From assembly GCF_042658845.1 (NCBI RefSeq), contig NZ_JBHSRI010000025.1:372001-436000 (forward strand): a DNA stretch of 64,000 nt, given 5' to 3'. The translations under genes were made by a program, and so were the position numbers. Below, one piece after another: positions 9,034 through 17,762 of the stretch (the stretch's first letter is position 1; each line of letters starts with the position of its first letter). Origin of the DNA: Paenisporosarcina macmurdoensis (GTDB lineage: Bacteria > Bacillota > Bacilli > Bacillales_A > Planococcaceae). Under the pieces are notes generated by a model. The model saw only the letters and a program-made list of their open reading frames with translations. It did no database searches and was not told the DNA's origin.

Positions 9034-9735
9034 TTGAACAAAGGTGAAGAAAAAATATCTGCAAATATGCCAAAAGTCGAAGTAATGGATAGATATCTAG
9101 AATCAACTGGTCAGTTAAAAGGGAAAGAAATACGTGAAGCTATAAAGGACGTTTTTGGTGCGGATTTAAATTACATATCAGAAAAAAATTATGGTAGCAA
9201 GTTGTCTATTTACCATGTATCTGTAATGGAGAGTTTACGTATTTCATTAAGCGTTGATTGTAATTCAACTGAATTAGATGCTCAAATTATGGCTATGACA
9301 AAAAATGAAGTTATGGATCGCTTCATTGAGGTTCATGATTTTTCTCTTACAGGAGCTCAGATTAGAGTGTTAATCAATCAAATATTTGGTGTGAATTTGG
9401 ATGGAATTTCTGGTTTAGAACATTTAAGTATATCTATTTATTCTAAAGGGCTATGGATATTACAAGGCGACACGGATTTATTTGTTGTTTCGTCTAGTCT
9501 TGATGATGTTGAACTTTATGTAGCTTCAACAGATTATTTGGAGAAAACTTCTGGGTCAAATCAGTTACCTGATTCTTTAAAACAAAAATTAACCAGCATT
9601 GGATTTAGTTATGACGCTGACCTAGATCAATTCGTTTATAGAAATCCTACAAATGAGTCTGTGCCAGATGCTTTTAAAGGGCAAGTTATCGGAAGTGTAG
9701 TGGGAACAGTAATGGAGTTTAATAAAAATAAATAA
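9034..9735 (+). CDS. unknown protein with an internal duplication
   Basis: A 233-residue protein I do not recognise. It contains two related blocks: residues 16-49 (EVMDRYLESTGQLKGKEIRE..., ending VFGADLNYIS) and 92-126 (EVMDRFIEVHDFSLTGAQIR..., ending IFGVNLDGIS), each followed by a LSIY/LSISIY strand. It looks like two copies of one alpha-beta unit. It has no signal peptide and no membrane segment. An ATG at 9019 is in frame, but GGAGG at 9021-9025 sits inside that extension and fits the TTG at 9034 (gap of eight), so the shorter form is chosen. It is a single gene with its own terminator. Confidence 0.75.
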   Translation: MNKGEEKISANMPKVEVMDRYLESTGQLKGKEIREAIKDVFGADLNYISEKNYGSKLSIYHVSVMESLRISLSVDCNSTELDAQIMAMTKNEVMDRFIEVHDFSLTGAQIRVLINQIFGVNLDGISGLEHLSISIYSKGLWILQGDTDLFVVSSSLDDVELYVASTDYLEKTSGSNQLPDSLKQKLTSIGFSYDADLDQFVYRNPTNESVPDAFKGQVIGSVVGTVMEFNKNK

Positions 9736-9750
9736 ATTCATTCTTACTAC

Positions 9751-9783
9751 AAAAGGACCGGGCGCACTTTGCCCGGTTTTTCT
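9751..9783 (+). terminator. terminator, copy of a repeated sequence
   Basis: ACCGGGC, seven-base loop, GCCCGGT, then TTTTTC. The first 23 bases (9751-9773) recur unchanged at 26104-26126. Confidence 0.85.
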
Positions 9784-9907
9784 TAATGTCCTATAAATTT
9801 AAGTGAATGTTGTGTATTTCACAGTATTTATCTATACTTTACTTACACAAATTTTCTTTATCTGTCTAAAAATAACTGAATATTAAGAATTGTTAGAGGG
9901 AGGAAAT

Positions 9908-10279
9908 ATGAAACTAGGAGCATTTTCTGCAAGTCTAAGTGTAAAAGACATTCATAAATCAAAATCATTTTACGAAGACCTAGGATTTCAAGCCTTTGGA
10001 GGGGATATAAATCAAAACTGGCTTATTATGAAGAATGAAAGTTGCGTAATTGGCTTATTCCAAGGAATGTTTGAAAAGAACATACTGACTTTTAATCCAG
10101 GGTGGAATCAAAATGCCGACAAAGTCGATTCGTTTACGGACATTCGTGACCTTCAAAAGCAGCTTAAAGCAAAAGGAATCAAAATGCTGACTGAAGCAAA
10201 TGAATCAAGTGAAGGGCCTGCAAGTTTTACAATTGAAGATCCAGATGGTAATCCTATTCTTGTGGATCAACACGTATGA
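9908..10279 (+). CDS. VOC (glyoxalase/bleomycin-resistance fold) protein
   Basis: A 123-residue protein of the vicinal oxygen chelate fold. It opens with the typical ASLSVKDIHKSKSFYEDLGF unit and closes with ASFTIEDPDGNPILVDQH, the PDGN loop of this family. Related Bacillus proteins are usually annotated as glyoxalase/bleomycin resistance; the substrate is not predictable. The ATG at 9908 follows GGGAGG. It is monocistronic and convergent with the DUF2177 gene. Confidence 0.85.
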   Translation: MKLGAFSASLSVKDIHKSKSFYEDLGFQAFGGDINQNWLIMKNESCVIGLFQGMFEKNILTFNPGWNQNADKVDSFTDIRDLQKQLKAKGIKMLTEANESSEGPASFTIEDPDGNPILVDQHV

Positions 10280-10348
10280 AGAAGAGATAATAACTGTACA
10301 AAGAACTTCAAATGTATTGCATGATGCGACAGTAACTTAAAAAGTTAA

Positions 10349-10384
10349 CAGGCCCCAGTGATATTATCTATCACCGGGGTCTGT
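10349..10384. terminator. bidirectional terminator, VOC / DUF2177
   Basis: ACAGGCCCCAGTGATA can pair, with one G-U pair, with TATCACCGGGGTCTGT. It lies between two convergent genes; T-rich sequence follows on the + side. Confidence 0.75.
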
Positions 10385-10789
10385 CTATTTATTCATTTTA
10401 CCTACAACATAAAATGTGATGACAGCGGTGGTTGCACTTAAAAAGGTTCCCCACATTAGGTCTACAACAGTAACGAAGATTGGCCATCCTTCTATTGTGG
10501 CAAGATTGGTTAAGTCGTATGTGGCATACGTAATTAAACCGAAGAAGCCACCTGCGAATAGAGCATGAGTCCAACTGTTTTTTTCTAAAGCAGGAAGAAT
10601 AACAAAGAACAATAACCCGACTATATATAATAAGTAGAAAACACCTGCTGCGATCCAATTAACATCAGTCGCTAATAAAAAGCCAATTTGATCTTCGTAC
10701 AATTTTGTAGAGATGAATGCGAGCCAAACAATGTCTACTAAGAAAAAGACCAATAAAGTGATACCGTAAATTTTTAGATTTTTCCCCAT
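10385..10789 (-). CDS. DUF2177-family membrane protein
   Basis: A 134-residue integral membrane protein with four hydrophobic segments and the family motifs FLVDIVWLAFI near the start, YATYDLTNLATIEGWP in the middle and MWGTFLSATTA near the end. The function of the family is not known to me. The ATG at 10787-10789 has AGGGGG six bases upstream; the ATG five codons earlier overlaps this site. It is a single gene. Confidence 0.85.
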   Translation of the reverse strand: MGKNLKIYGITLLVFFLVDIVWLAFISTKLYEDQIGFLLATDVNWIAAGVFYLLYIVGLLFFVILPALEKNSWTHALFAGGFFGLITYATYDLTNLATIEGWPIFVTVVDLMWGTFLSATTAVITFYVVGKMNK

Positions 10790-10963
10790 GTTAATCCCCC
10801 TCATCTCAATGATGAACTATCCAATTACAGAGATTTTAGCAGATTATTACCTAACATATCGACAAATAGAATTAAATGTAGCACATTGCGTTAGAGTAAC
10901 ATTGTTTTTTCAAAAATGTCTGAATGAAGAGGTTTGAAGAGAGACATTTTTAGTGAACCGCTC

Positions 10964-11036
10964 ATTGGCATGGCGCTTCCACTCATAGTCGACAAGAATC
11001 CGCCGATAGCCGACAAAGACCCGTCTATAGAGTGTC
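10964..11036. repeat. 21-bp array a (short)
   Basis: Two clear 21-bp units, ATAGTCGACAAGAATCCGCC(G) at 10985 and ATAGCCGACAAAGACCCGTC(T) at 11006, match at 15 of 21 positions. A third ATAG starts at 11027 and a weak unit at 10964. The array lies about 50 bp beyond the aspartokinase stop. The rest of 10790-11085 shows no gene. Confidence 0.6.
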
Positions 11037-11085
11037 ACAAATAAATTCCCGATAACAAAAAATAAACAACTAGCGCGCTTTTCAT

Positions 11086-12450
11086 TTATTGAACCAATAC
11101 TGATGAGAAGAACTCTTTGTATAGTTCTTTCAATATTTTTGTTTCGTCTTGTTTAAGAACACCGAAAACAAGACTAACTTCAGAGGATCCTTGATTAATC
11201 ATTTCGATATTGGCCCCAGTTCTGGAAATAGCAGCTGTGGCTCTTGCCGCCAAACCTGTTGCATTTCTCATGCCTTCACCCACTAGAACGACCATTGAGA
11301 AATTGCTTTGGATATTGACTTCATCTGCATGCAATTCTGTTTTTACACGATGGACAATGCGGTGTTCTATTTCAGTGTTTAACTGATGGCTACGCAAAAT
11401 GACGGATATGTTATCGATTCCTGATGGAGTATGTTCAAAAGAAATTTTTTCATCTTCAAGAATTTCTAGCAGTTTTCGTCCAAATCCGATTTCACGATTC
11501 ATTAAATATTTGCTGACAAAAAGTGTGGAGAACCCACTGTCTGCAGATATACCGGTAACTGGACGGAAGGAATGTTCTCGCTCTGCAACAATCATTGTTC
11601 CAGGAGCTAACGGGTTGTTTGTATTTTTTATGCAAACGGGAACGGACTCTTTAAAAGCAGGCATCAGTGCTTCGTCGTGAAGAACTGCGAATCCTGCGTA
11701 TGACAACTCGCGCATTTCTCGGTATGTCATTTTATGAATTTCTTCAGGATTTTCAATAATCCTTGGATTGGCCACAAAGACACAATCAACATCTGTAAAG
11801 TTTTCATATAGTTCGGCTTTTACTGCAGCCGCTAAAATCGAGCCGGTAATATCTGAGCCACCGCGTTCAAATGTTCGCAGTTCACCTTTACTCGTATAGC
11901 CGAAGAATCCAGGAAAGACGGTAATCGTCGCCTTGTCCTTTAAAGCAGATAATCTGTTGTTGGATTCTGGTAGCGCCTGTACGCGTTGTGAAAAGTCAGT
12001 AACAAGCAAACCCGCATCTTTTGGATTTATGTATTCTGCGTGTAAGCCAATAGAAGTCAAATAGACAGCAACAAGCTTTGCTAAGTTATCTTCACCACTC
12101 GCTTTCAATTGATCGAAGAATAATCCAGGATTGCCCTTATCAGATTCAAGTCGGTTGCGCAGGTCCAATTCAATAATGTCTAGGATTGCCTGACCGAGGT
12201 CAAGACCAATTGCAATTTGAGCGTATCGATCGAGTACTTCACTCAAATAACCTTCGACATCTTCATTACAAAGTGCAGCTTGCGATAGACGGATAAGCAT
12301 ATCCGTTACTTTTACATCGTCGTCAAACCTTTTACCCGGAGCTGAAACCACGACAATTTTCCTTGAAGGGTCTGCTTTTAGAATGGCGGCTACTTTTTTT
12401 ATTTGTTGTGCGCTTGCTACAGATGTTCCTCCAAATTTACAAACTTTCAT
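11086..12450 (-). CDS. thrD: aspartate kinase III (ThrD/YclM type)
   Basis: It phosphorylates L-aspartate, the first step toward threonine, methionine and lysine. Started at 12450, it is 454 residues, the recalled length of B. subtilis YclM/ThrD, and it matches along its length: MKVCKFGGTSVAS (kinase loop), SAPGKRF, KASGEDN, FERGGSDITGSI, then the regulatory ACT region with PSGIDNISVILR and INQGSSEVS. An ATG two codons earlier (12456) is also possible. It is divergent from hom-thrC-thrB across about 130 bp that hold a palindrome, so both sides are probably controlled together by threonine supply, as reported for thrD and hom in B. subtilis. Confidence 0.93.
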   Translation of the reverse strand: MKVCKFGGTSVASAQQIKKVAAILKADPSRKIVVVSAPGKRFDDDVKVTDMLIRLSQAALCNEDVEGYLSEVLDRYAQIAIGLDLGQAILDIIELDLRNRLESDKGNPGLFFDQLKASGEDNLAKLVAVYLTSIGLHAEYINPKDAGLLVTDFSQRVQALPESNNRLSALKDKATITVFPGFFGYTSKGELRTFERGGSDITGSILAAAVKAELYENFTDVDCVFVANPRIIENPEEIHKMTYREMRELSYAGFAVLHDEALMPAFKESVPVCIKNTNNPLAPGTMIVAEREHSFRPVTGISADSGFSTLFVSKYLMNREIGFGRKLLEILEDEKISFEHTPSGIDNISVILRSHQLNTEIEHRIVHRVKTELHADEVNIQSNFSMVVLVGEGMRNATGLAARATAAISRTGANIEMINQGSSEVSLVFGVLKQDETKILKELYKEFFSSVLVQ

Positions 12451-12487
12451 CGTCATCAAGTCCCATCTATCTTTAATTGGTAAAGGG

Positions 12488-12517
12488 TTGTTTTTAATCA
12501 TAGTATAATACTATAAT
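12488..12517 (+). promoter_or_regulatory. divergent thrD/hom promoter with palindrome
   Basis: TTGTTT at 12488-12493 and TATAAT at 12512-12517, 18 bases apart, form a good sigma-A promoter for hom. The palindrome ATAGTATAATACTAT at 12500-12514 covers the spacer and the edge of the -10 box and could be an operator seen by both divergent units. Confidence 0.6.
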
Positions 12518-12577
12518 GTACTTATGGAAAATACAATTGTTTTTTCAGGGCGTACATATACTCGGGGGGAATTATCA

Positions 12578-13870
12578 ATGAAAAATGAAATTTCGATTGG
12601 ATTATTAGGACTAGGAACAGTTGGAAGTGGAGTAGCGACAATCTTACAACAACACCAACAGGATCTGCATCACAAATTGGGTGTTCCAGTTTCCATTAAA
12701 AAGGTATTGATTAAAAATGAAAATAAGGAAAGATTCTCAACTTTAGATCCAAGCGTATTTACAACGAATGCCCAAGAGATATTGAACGACCCTTCTATTG
12801 ATATCATTGTGGAAGTAATGGGTGGAATTGAAGAAGCGAAGCAAGCGATTGAACATGCTCTTCGTGCAGGTAAGCAAGTCGTGACAGCAAATAAAGATGT
12901 CATGGCCGAATATGGACACGAACTATTGAAGTTGGCAGATGCAAAAAAATGCGATTTATTCTATGAAGCTAGTGTTGCAGGGGGCATCCCGATTATTCGT
13001 ACACTGGAAGATGGACTCGCATCAGATAGGATTTCGAGTTTGATGGGAATCGTAAACGGAACAACTAATTTCATTTTAACGAAAATGAAACAAGAAAATA
13101 TGAGCTATGAAGTTGCTTTAGCAGAAGCAACGAGACTTGGTTACGCGGAAGCTGATCCATCAGCAGACGTCGATGGTGTAGATGCTGCAAGGAAAATGGT
13201 CATTTTATCTTCTCTGGCATTTTCAACAGAAGTTCATCTTAGTGATGTCTTAGTTAGAGGGATGAAAGAGATAAGAGACGGAGATATGGATCTAGCTGAA
13301 GGATTTGGCTATACAATGAAGATGGTTGGTTCATCGAAAAAAAATCAAGATGGCATCGAAGTGGCAGTGGAGCCAGTGTTCTTGGCGAATTCTCATTTGC
13401 TTGCCTCTGTAAACAATGAATTTAATGCCGTATACATATATGGAGATGCAGTGGGTGAAACGATGCTTTATGGACCAGGTGCAGGTTCTCTACCAACCGC
13501 AACTTCAGTCGTTTCAGACATTATCGCAGCATGCCGTAATTTGCTACTTGAAGTAAATGGTAAACGATTGCACGCGGCGCAGCATGATAGAGTCATCAAA
13601 TCAGCAAATCATCGCTACGCGAAGTATTTCCATCGTTTACTTGTAAAAGATGAAGTAGGAGTTTTGTCTAATTTGACAGCCATTTACAGCAATCATAATG
13701 CTAGCCTTCAATCAGTTAAACAGCATCCAGCTGGAAATGAGGGTATGGCCGAAATTATTCTCCTGACACATTCAATTTCAAGACAGCAGCATTTGGACGT
13801 GATTGAAGACTTAAAAGATATAGCAAGTGTTATCAGCCATTACCGCATCGAGGGAGATGAGTCAGCATGA
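12578..13870 (+). CDS. hom: homoserine dehydrogenase
   Basis: It reduces aspartate semialdehyde to homoserine at the branch to threonine and methionine. The 430 residues show the NAD(P)-binding GLGTVGSG at 11-18, VTANKDVMAEYG, the family signature region AYAEADPSADVDGVDAARK (present here as GYAEADPSADVDG) and a C-terminal ACT domain of the regulatory type (LLVKDEVGVLSNLTAIYSNH). An upstream ATG at 12524 is in frame, but GGGGGG lies nine bases before the ATG at 12578, and known Hom proteins start at this point. The stop overlaps the thrC start (ATGA). Confidence 0.96.
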   Translation: MKNEISIGLLGLGTVGSGVATILQQHQQDLHHKLGVPVSIKKVLIKNENKERFSTLDPSVFTTNAQEILNDPSIDIIVEVMGGIEEAKQAIEHALRAGKQVVTANKDVMAEYGHELLKLADAKKCDLFYEASVAGGIPIIRTLEDGLASDRISSLMGIVNGTTNFILTKMKQENMSYEVALAEATRLGYAEADPSADVDGVDAARKMVILSSLAFSTEVHLSDVLVRGMKEIRDGDMDLAEGFGYTMKMVGSSKKNQDGIEVAVEPVFLANSHLLASVNNEFNAVYIYGDAVGETMLYGPGAGSLPTATSVVSDIIAACRNLLLEVNGKRLHAAQHDRVIKSANHRYAKYFHRLLVKDEVGVLSNLTAIYSNHNASLQSVKQHPAGNEGMAEIILLTHSISRQQHLDVIEDLKDIASVISHYRIEGDESA

Positions 13871-14928
13871 ATTGGCCAGGATTGATTGAACAATATAAAG
13901 AATGGCTTCCGGTGACGGAAGATACTCCATCACTAACATTGCAGGAAGGCAATACACCGTTAGTTCATCTCGGGAAATTGTCTGAGAAATGGGGAATTGA
14001 TCTTCATGTGAAATTAGAAGGTGCCAACCCAACTGGTTCTTTCAAAGACCGAGGCATGGTGATGGCAGTGGCGAAAGCGAAAGAAGAAGGGAAGTCCATT
14101 CTTATTTGCGCATCAACAGGTAATACTTCTGCGTCAGCTGCCGCATACGGAGCGAGAGCCGGTATGAGAACAATTGTGGTCATTCCAGAAGGCCGTATCG
14201 CACTCGGCAAACTTGCCCAAGCCAAAATGTATGGAGCAGAGATTCTAGCGATTAAAGGTAACTTTGACGAAGCACTTGAAATGGTTCGCGAAGTGGGCCA
14301 AGAAGATGGAATCGCTCTCGTTAATTCAGTCAATCCATATCGTTTAGAAGGACAAAAAACAATCGCCTTTGAAATTATAGATCAGCTGAATAAAGTGCCG
14401 GATGTTCTAGCTTTGCCTGTTGGAAACGCGGGGAATATTTCGGCTTCATGGAAAGGTTTTAGCGAATACGCATTAAAAAATAACACGAAACGCCCTTCCT
14501 TGCTGGGCGTTCAGGCGGCAGGTGCTGCTCCAATTGTTAATAATCGTATTGTGGAAAACCCTGAAACAATCGCAACAGCCATTCGAATCGGTAATCCAGC
14601 TAGCTGGAAACTCGCGCTAAAAGCACTCGAAGAATCAAACGGAACAATCTTGGCTGCAACGGATGAAGAAATTCTAGAAGCGTATCAACTGCTTGCTTCA
14701 ACAGAAGGTATCTTTGCAGAACCAGCGTCATGTGCGTCAATTGCAGGAATCAAAAAGCAAGTGGAGAGCGGGAAGCTCAAAAAAGGATCGACAGTTGTGG
14801 CGATCTTAACAGGGAACGGTTTAAAAGATCCAGAAACTGCGATTTCAGTTAATGAACACAAAGCATTTCTCGTGCCTGAAGATATGGAAAGCTTTTGGGA
14901 GGATTTGAAAAAGGGTGTGAAGGCATGA
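13867..14928 (+). CDS. thrC: threonine synthase
   Basis: A PLP enzyme that converts O-phosphohomoserine to threonine. It has 353 residues of fold type II, with the PLP lysine in GSFKDRGM (Lys60), the phosphate-binding glycine stretch LPVGNAGNIS and the closing TGNGLKDP. The start overlaps the hom stop by four bases and its stop overlaps the thrB start by four bases, giving a tightly coupled hom-thrC-thrB operon in the usual Bacillus order. Confidence 0.96.
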   Translation: MNWPGLIEQYKEWLPVTEDTPSLTLQEGNTPLVHLGKLSEKWGIDLHVKLEGANPTGSFKDRGMVMAVAKAKEEGKSILICASTGNTSASAAAYGARAGMRTIVVIPEGRIALGKLAQAKMYGAEILAIKGNFDEALEMVREVGQEDGIALVNSVNPYRLEGQKTIAFEIIDQLNKVPDVLALPVGNAGNISASWKGFSEYALKNNTKRPSLLGVQAAGAAPIVNNRIVENPETIATAIRIGNPASWKLALKALEESNGTILAATDEEILEAYQLLASTEGIFAEPASCASIAGIKKQVESGKLKKGSTVVAILTGNGLKDPETAISVNEHKAFLVPEDMESFWEDLKKGVKA

Positions 14929-15830
14929 GCTGGAAAGAATTTTCAGTAAGTGTTCCTGCATCGACTGCAAATCTTGGACCAGGATTTGATTCCATAGGAT
15001 TGGCACTGGACCTTCACTTGTCGATTAGCGTGTCACCGGCACCTGAATGGCTAGTTGAGTATAGCGATGAAGGATATCAACATTTAACAAGTGGAATAGA
15101 TAATTTAATCGTATCAACAGCCCTTGCAGTAGCCGAACAATTTAATTGTGCGCTGTCACCTGCAAAACTGAGCGTGGTAACGGATATTCCGCTTAGTAGA
15201 GGGCTCGGAAGTAGCGCCGCAGCTATTGCTGGAGGCATCGAAATAGCCGATCGTTTACTTGGGTTGGATTTGCCGATGACAGAAAAAGTGAAAATCGGTA
15301 GTGCAATGGAAGGACATCCCGATAATGTTTCGGCATCTTTTTTAGGTGGGCTGACGATTTCCTATTTTGATGGAAATGAGCTTGAAGTCATTCATGTGCC
15401 TCAAGTGGAAATTGGCGTGGTTATCCTAGTTCCACCGACAGAATTTCTCACAACAGAGTCGAGAGGACTGTTGCCTCAATCGCTCGAGCATCGTGTTGCG
15501 ACACGAGGAAGTGCAGCGGGAAATGTATTATCTGCAGCGCTGGCGAGTGGCGACTGGGAAACCGCTGGACGCTTAATGGAAAAAGATACGTTTCATGAAC
15601 CATACCGCAAGAATAAGTTTCCAGATTTTGAAGCCATTCGTCAGGCATGTAAGGACGCGGGGGCTTTCGGTTCGACAATTAGTGGAGCTGGACCATCTCT
15701 TTTTATTGCAACGAAAAATGGGGATGAAGAAGGAGTGGCGACTCGGTTGAGAAGCCAGTTCCCTCACTACGAAAGTGTCGTATTGAAGCCTTCATCGGTG
15801 GGAATACAATCCAGAGAAACGGTAATTTGA
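14925..15830 (+). CDS. thrB: homoserine kinase
   Basis: A GHMP-family kinase, 301 residues, that phosphorylates homoserine for ThrC. The front motif VPASTANLGPGFDSIGLALDL, the ATP loop PLSRGLGSSAAAIAGG and the late SGAGPSLF are all present. The ATG at 14925 overlaps the thrC stop (ATGA), so the in-frame upstream extension into thrC is not used. It is the last gene of the threonine operon, followed by a terminator. Confidence 0.96.
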   Translation: MSWKEFSVSVPASTANLGPGFDSIGLALDLHLSISVSPAPEWLVEYSDEGYQHLTSGIDNLIVSTALAVAEQFNCALSPAKLSVVTDIPLSRGLGSSAAAIAGGIEIADRLLGLDLPMTEKVKIGSAMEGHPDNVSASFLGGLTISYFDGNELEVIHVPQVEIGVVILVPPTEFLTTESRGLLPQSLEHRVATRGSAAGNVLSAALASGDWETAGRLMEKDTFHEPYRKNKFPDFEAIRQACKDAGAFGSTISGAGPSLFIATKNGDEEGVATRLRSQFPHYESVVLKPSSVGIQSRETVI

Positions 15831-15838
15831 TTTCATGC

Positions 15839-15873
15839 AAAAAAGCTCAGAAAAAATTCTTCTGGGCTTTTTT
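15839..15873 (+). terminator. terminator of hom-thrC-thrB
   Basis: AAAAAGCTCAGAA pairs, with one G-U pair, with TTCTGGGCTTTTTT. Confidence 0.85.
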
Positions 15874-15914
15874 CATCTGTATTAAGTAAAGGGACGTAAT
15901 TTTGATCCGCGAGG

Positions 15915-16541
15915 TTAACTGTTCAGTACTTTTTGTGTAAACGCCTTTACATCAAGTGCGGTATCTTCACGTTTCACATCTTCTAACATGACATTTCGGA
16001 AATATGCCACACTAGCTGGCAATGGCAAGTTCAATAATTTTGTTAAAGCTTCTTGATACATTAGCACAAATTCCGGATCGGTATTACCGCGTTTTAATTC
16101 TGAAAAGGACTCATAAAACTGGTCTAGTTTATCAGCGAATTCTAATAGACGACCTTCGATGGAAGCATCTTTTCCTTCCTTCATACGGTCAAAGAAGATA
16201 GATTGAAATTCAGCGGGAATCTCTTCCACAATAAATTTTTCCATCATTTTTTCTTCTACGTGCGCAATCATTTGCTTAAGTTCGGGAGATGCATGTTTGA
16301 CAGGTGTTTTAATGTCTCCAATAAACACTTCCGCAAAATCGTGGTTGATGGTTTTTTCATAAAGGGATTTCCAGTTGATGATTTCCCCATTTCTTTCTTC
16401 TATGGTTGCAAAAAACATGGCGTATTGAGAAACCTTCCAACTATGCGCAGCCACATTATGTTCCTCAAACTTAAATTTACCAGGACAACGGATAATTCGT
16501 TCTAAGTCATTCATGCTCGTGAAAAATCTATGGATACCCAT
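15915..16541 (-). CDS. HD-domain hydrolase, YfbR-like
   Basis: A 208-residue metal-dependent phosphohydrolase. The metal ligands are visible as AAHSW (first His) and NHDFAEVFIGDIKTPVKH (His-Asp pair and the IGDI.TPVK signature of the YfbR-type 5'-nucleotidases), with a later Asp in EFADKLDQF. Family members hydrolyse deoxynucleoside monophosphates; that activity is inferred. The ATG follows AAAAGGGGA. It is a single gene convergent with the thr operon. Confidence 0.85.
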   Translation of the reverse strand: MGIHRFFTSMNDLERIIRCPGKFKFEEHNVAAHSWKVSQYAMFFATIEERNGEIINWKSLYEKTINHDFAEVFIGDIKTPVKHASPELKQMIAHVEEKMMEKFIVEEIPAEFQSIFFDRMKEGKDASIEGRLLEFADKLDQFYESFSELKRGNTDPEFVLMYQEALTKLLNLPLPASVAYFRNVMLEDVKREDTALDVKAFTQKVLNS

Positions 16542-16752
16542 GAAGTATTTTCCCCTTTTAGTGTCATATTTTAATGTATGTCTGTGTTATGAATATTGTT
16601 GGTTGATCAAAAAAGATTGTCTGCAAAACTAAATTGCTGTTTATCGTATACTTGCGCTAGGCGCAAATACACTATGGTGTTTGTTGTTAAAAATCAACAG
16701 CATTCTATATTAGCAAGTCTTTAGATTACATATACAACCTGGGGTGATTTCT

Positions 16753-16833
16753 ATGTATGAAACAGTAAACAAAATAAGAATCTCACCTATACCAAATAGT
16801 GACTGGGCAAGGTTAGTAACAATTTTACTTTGA
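16753..16833 (+). CDS. possible 26-residue peptide
   Basis: MYETVNKIRISPIPNSDWAR... ends after 26 codons. GGGGTGATT lies six to seven bases before the ATG. There is no family match I know, and it lies tail-to-tail with the SASP gene. It could be a chance frame or a gene remnant. The rest of 16542-16843 holds only a small TTGCGC-TAG-GCGCAA palindrome at 16652-16666. Confidence 0.25.
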   Translation: MYETVNKIRISPIPNSDWARLVTILL

Positions 16834-16843
16834 GATGACTATA

Positions 16844-17115
16844 TTATTTTCTTTCTAATTGTTCTTGAGCCAACTTTACCATCTCTTTCACCATGTTGCC
16901 ACCAATGGGACCGCCAATTTTTCCTGCCTGTTCGGATGTGAAGTTACCGTTATACTCCTTATTAAAGGGAATCCCGAGTTCATTGGCAATTTCGTATTTA
17001 ACATCTTCACCTGGAACTGAATTCAAACCGTATCCTTGAGCTTCCATAACTTGGCTCTTAATTGATTCAAAGCTTGTCTCGTTTCGGGAACTAAAATTTT
17101 ATTGTTTTTAGTCAT
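16844..17115 (-). pseudogene. alpha/beta-type SASP gene with a one-base frameshift
   Basis: Small acid-soluble spore proteins coat and protect DNA in the dormant spore. The larger part, MEAQGYGLNSVPGEDVKYEI... to ...EMVKLAQEQLERK (67 residues), carries the family motifs EIANELGIPF and AGKIGGPIGGNMVK. The expected front, MTKNNKILVPETRQALNQL, is present just upstream from an ATG at 17113-17115 with GAGG before it, but in another frame. Losing one A in the TTAA(A)G run at about 17058-17062 explains the break; with it restored the protein would be 90 residues, normal for the family. It may be a real inactivation or a sequencing error in a short homopolymer. Confidence 0.85.
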
Positions 17116-17279
17116 AATCAATTTACCTCGTTCAGACAGTATTTCCTGAAAGTAGAATAGCATGCTTGTTTAAAGCGGTCGATTGTTAGAAAATATCCCG
17201 AAATGTCCTTTGTTAATTACCATAAAGTGGGTTTCGTGATAAGGTTGTATAAATAATTGTTGGAATTGAGGGGAAGAGT

Positions 17280-17708
17280 TTGGAGTTGAAATATAAAGAT
17301 AATGTTCAATTTAAAATTACAGGAAGTATATGGCTGTTAGTTTCTTTATTGTACATTGGTTTATTGGTATTTATAGTTACTAGTAATATGGGTGGATTTA
17401 AAATAATAATGAGCCCTTTTCTAATTTTATTAATTGTAGCAAGTTCAGTGTTGGCTGTGTTTAATTTTAAAATACCGACTATCGATTATGTGAGAGTGAA
17501 TGAACATACTCTTTCTACTTTTCGAAGTTTGGCTTTGAAAAGGAAAGAAATAAAACTATCAGAAGTTGAACAGGGTAGAGTCGTGGGAAATAAATTGATT
17601 TTAATATTACATAATGAGAAAGAATTTGAGATAAGCTTGAAAAACTTAACAATCAAAGACTCTGAAAAGCTAATTGTAAAGTTAAAAAAGTCCTTCTTAA
17701 TTAGTTAA
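17280..17708 (+). CDS. small membrane protein with PH-like tail
   Basis: A 142-residue protein with two hydrophobic segments (about 15-35 and 42-62) and then a beta-rich soluble part (TIDYVRVNEHTLSTFRSLALKRK... to LILILHNEKEFEISLKNL) that resembles a bacterial PH-type domain. The function is unknown. The start is TTG with GAGGGG seven bases before; TTG at 17286 is an alternative. It is monocistronic, and a shared terminator separates it from the SLH gene. Confidence 0.75.
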   Translation: MELKYKDNVQFKITGSIWLLVSLLYIGLLVFIVTSNMGGFKIIMSPFLILLIVASSVLAVFNFKIPTIDYVRVNEHTLSTFRSLALKRKEIKLSEVEQGRVVGNKLILILHNEKEFEISLKNLTIKDSEKLIVKLKKSFLIS

Positions 17709-17711
17709 CAA

Positions 17712-17754
17712 AATAAAACTCATCCCCTAGTACCATTGGAGGATGAGTTTTATT
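17712..17754. terminator. bidirectional terminator, membrane protein / SLH
   Basis: AATAAAACTCATCC pairs exactly with GGATGAGTTTTATT across a 15-base loop, with A-rich and T-rich sides between convergent genes. Confidence 0.85.
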
Positions 17755-17762
17755 ATTTTGAT

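Noticed and set aside
11086..12577. Lysine riboswitch or T-box before thrD or hom
   Set aside because: The space between the genes is too short and has none of the conserved T-box or L-box sequences.
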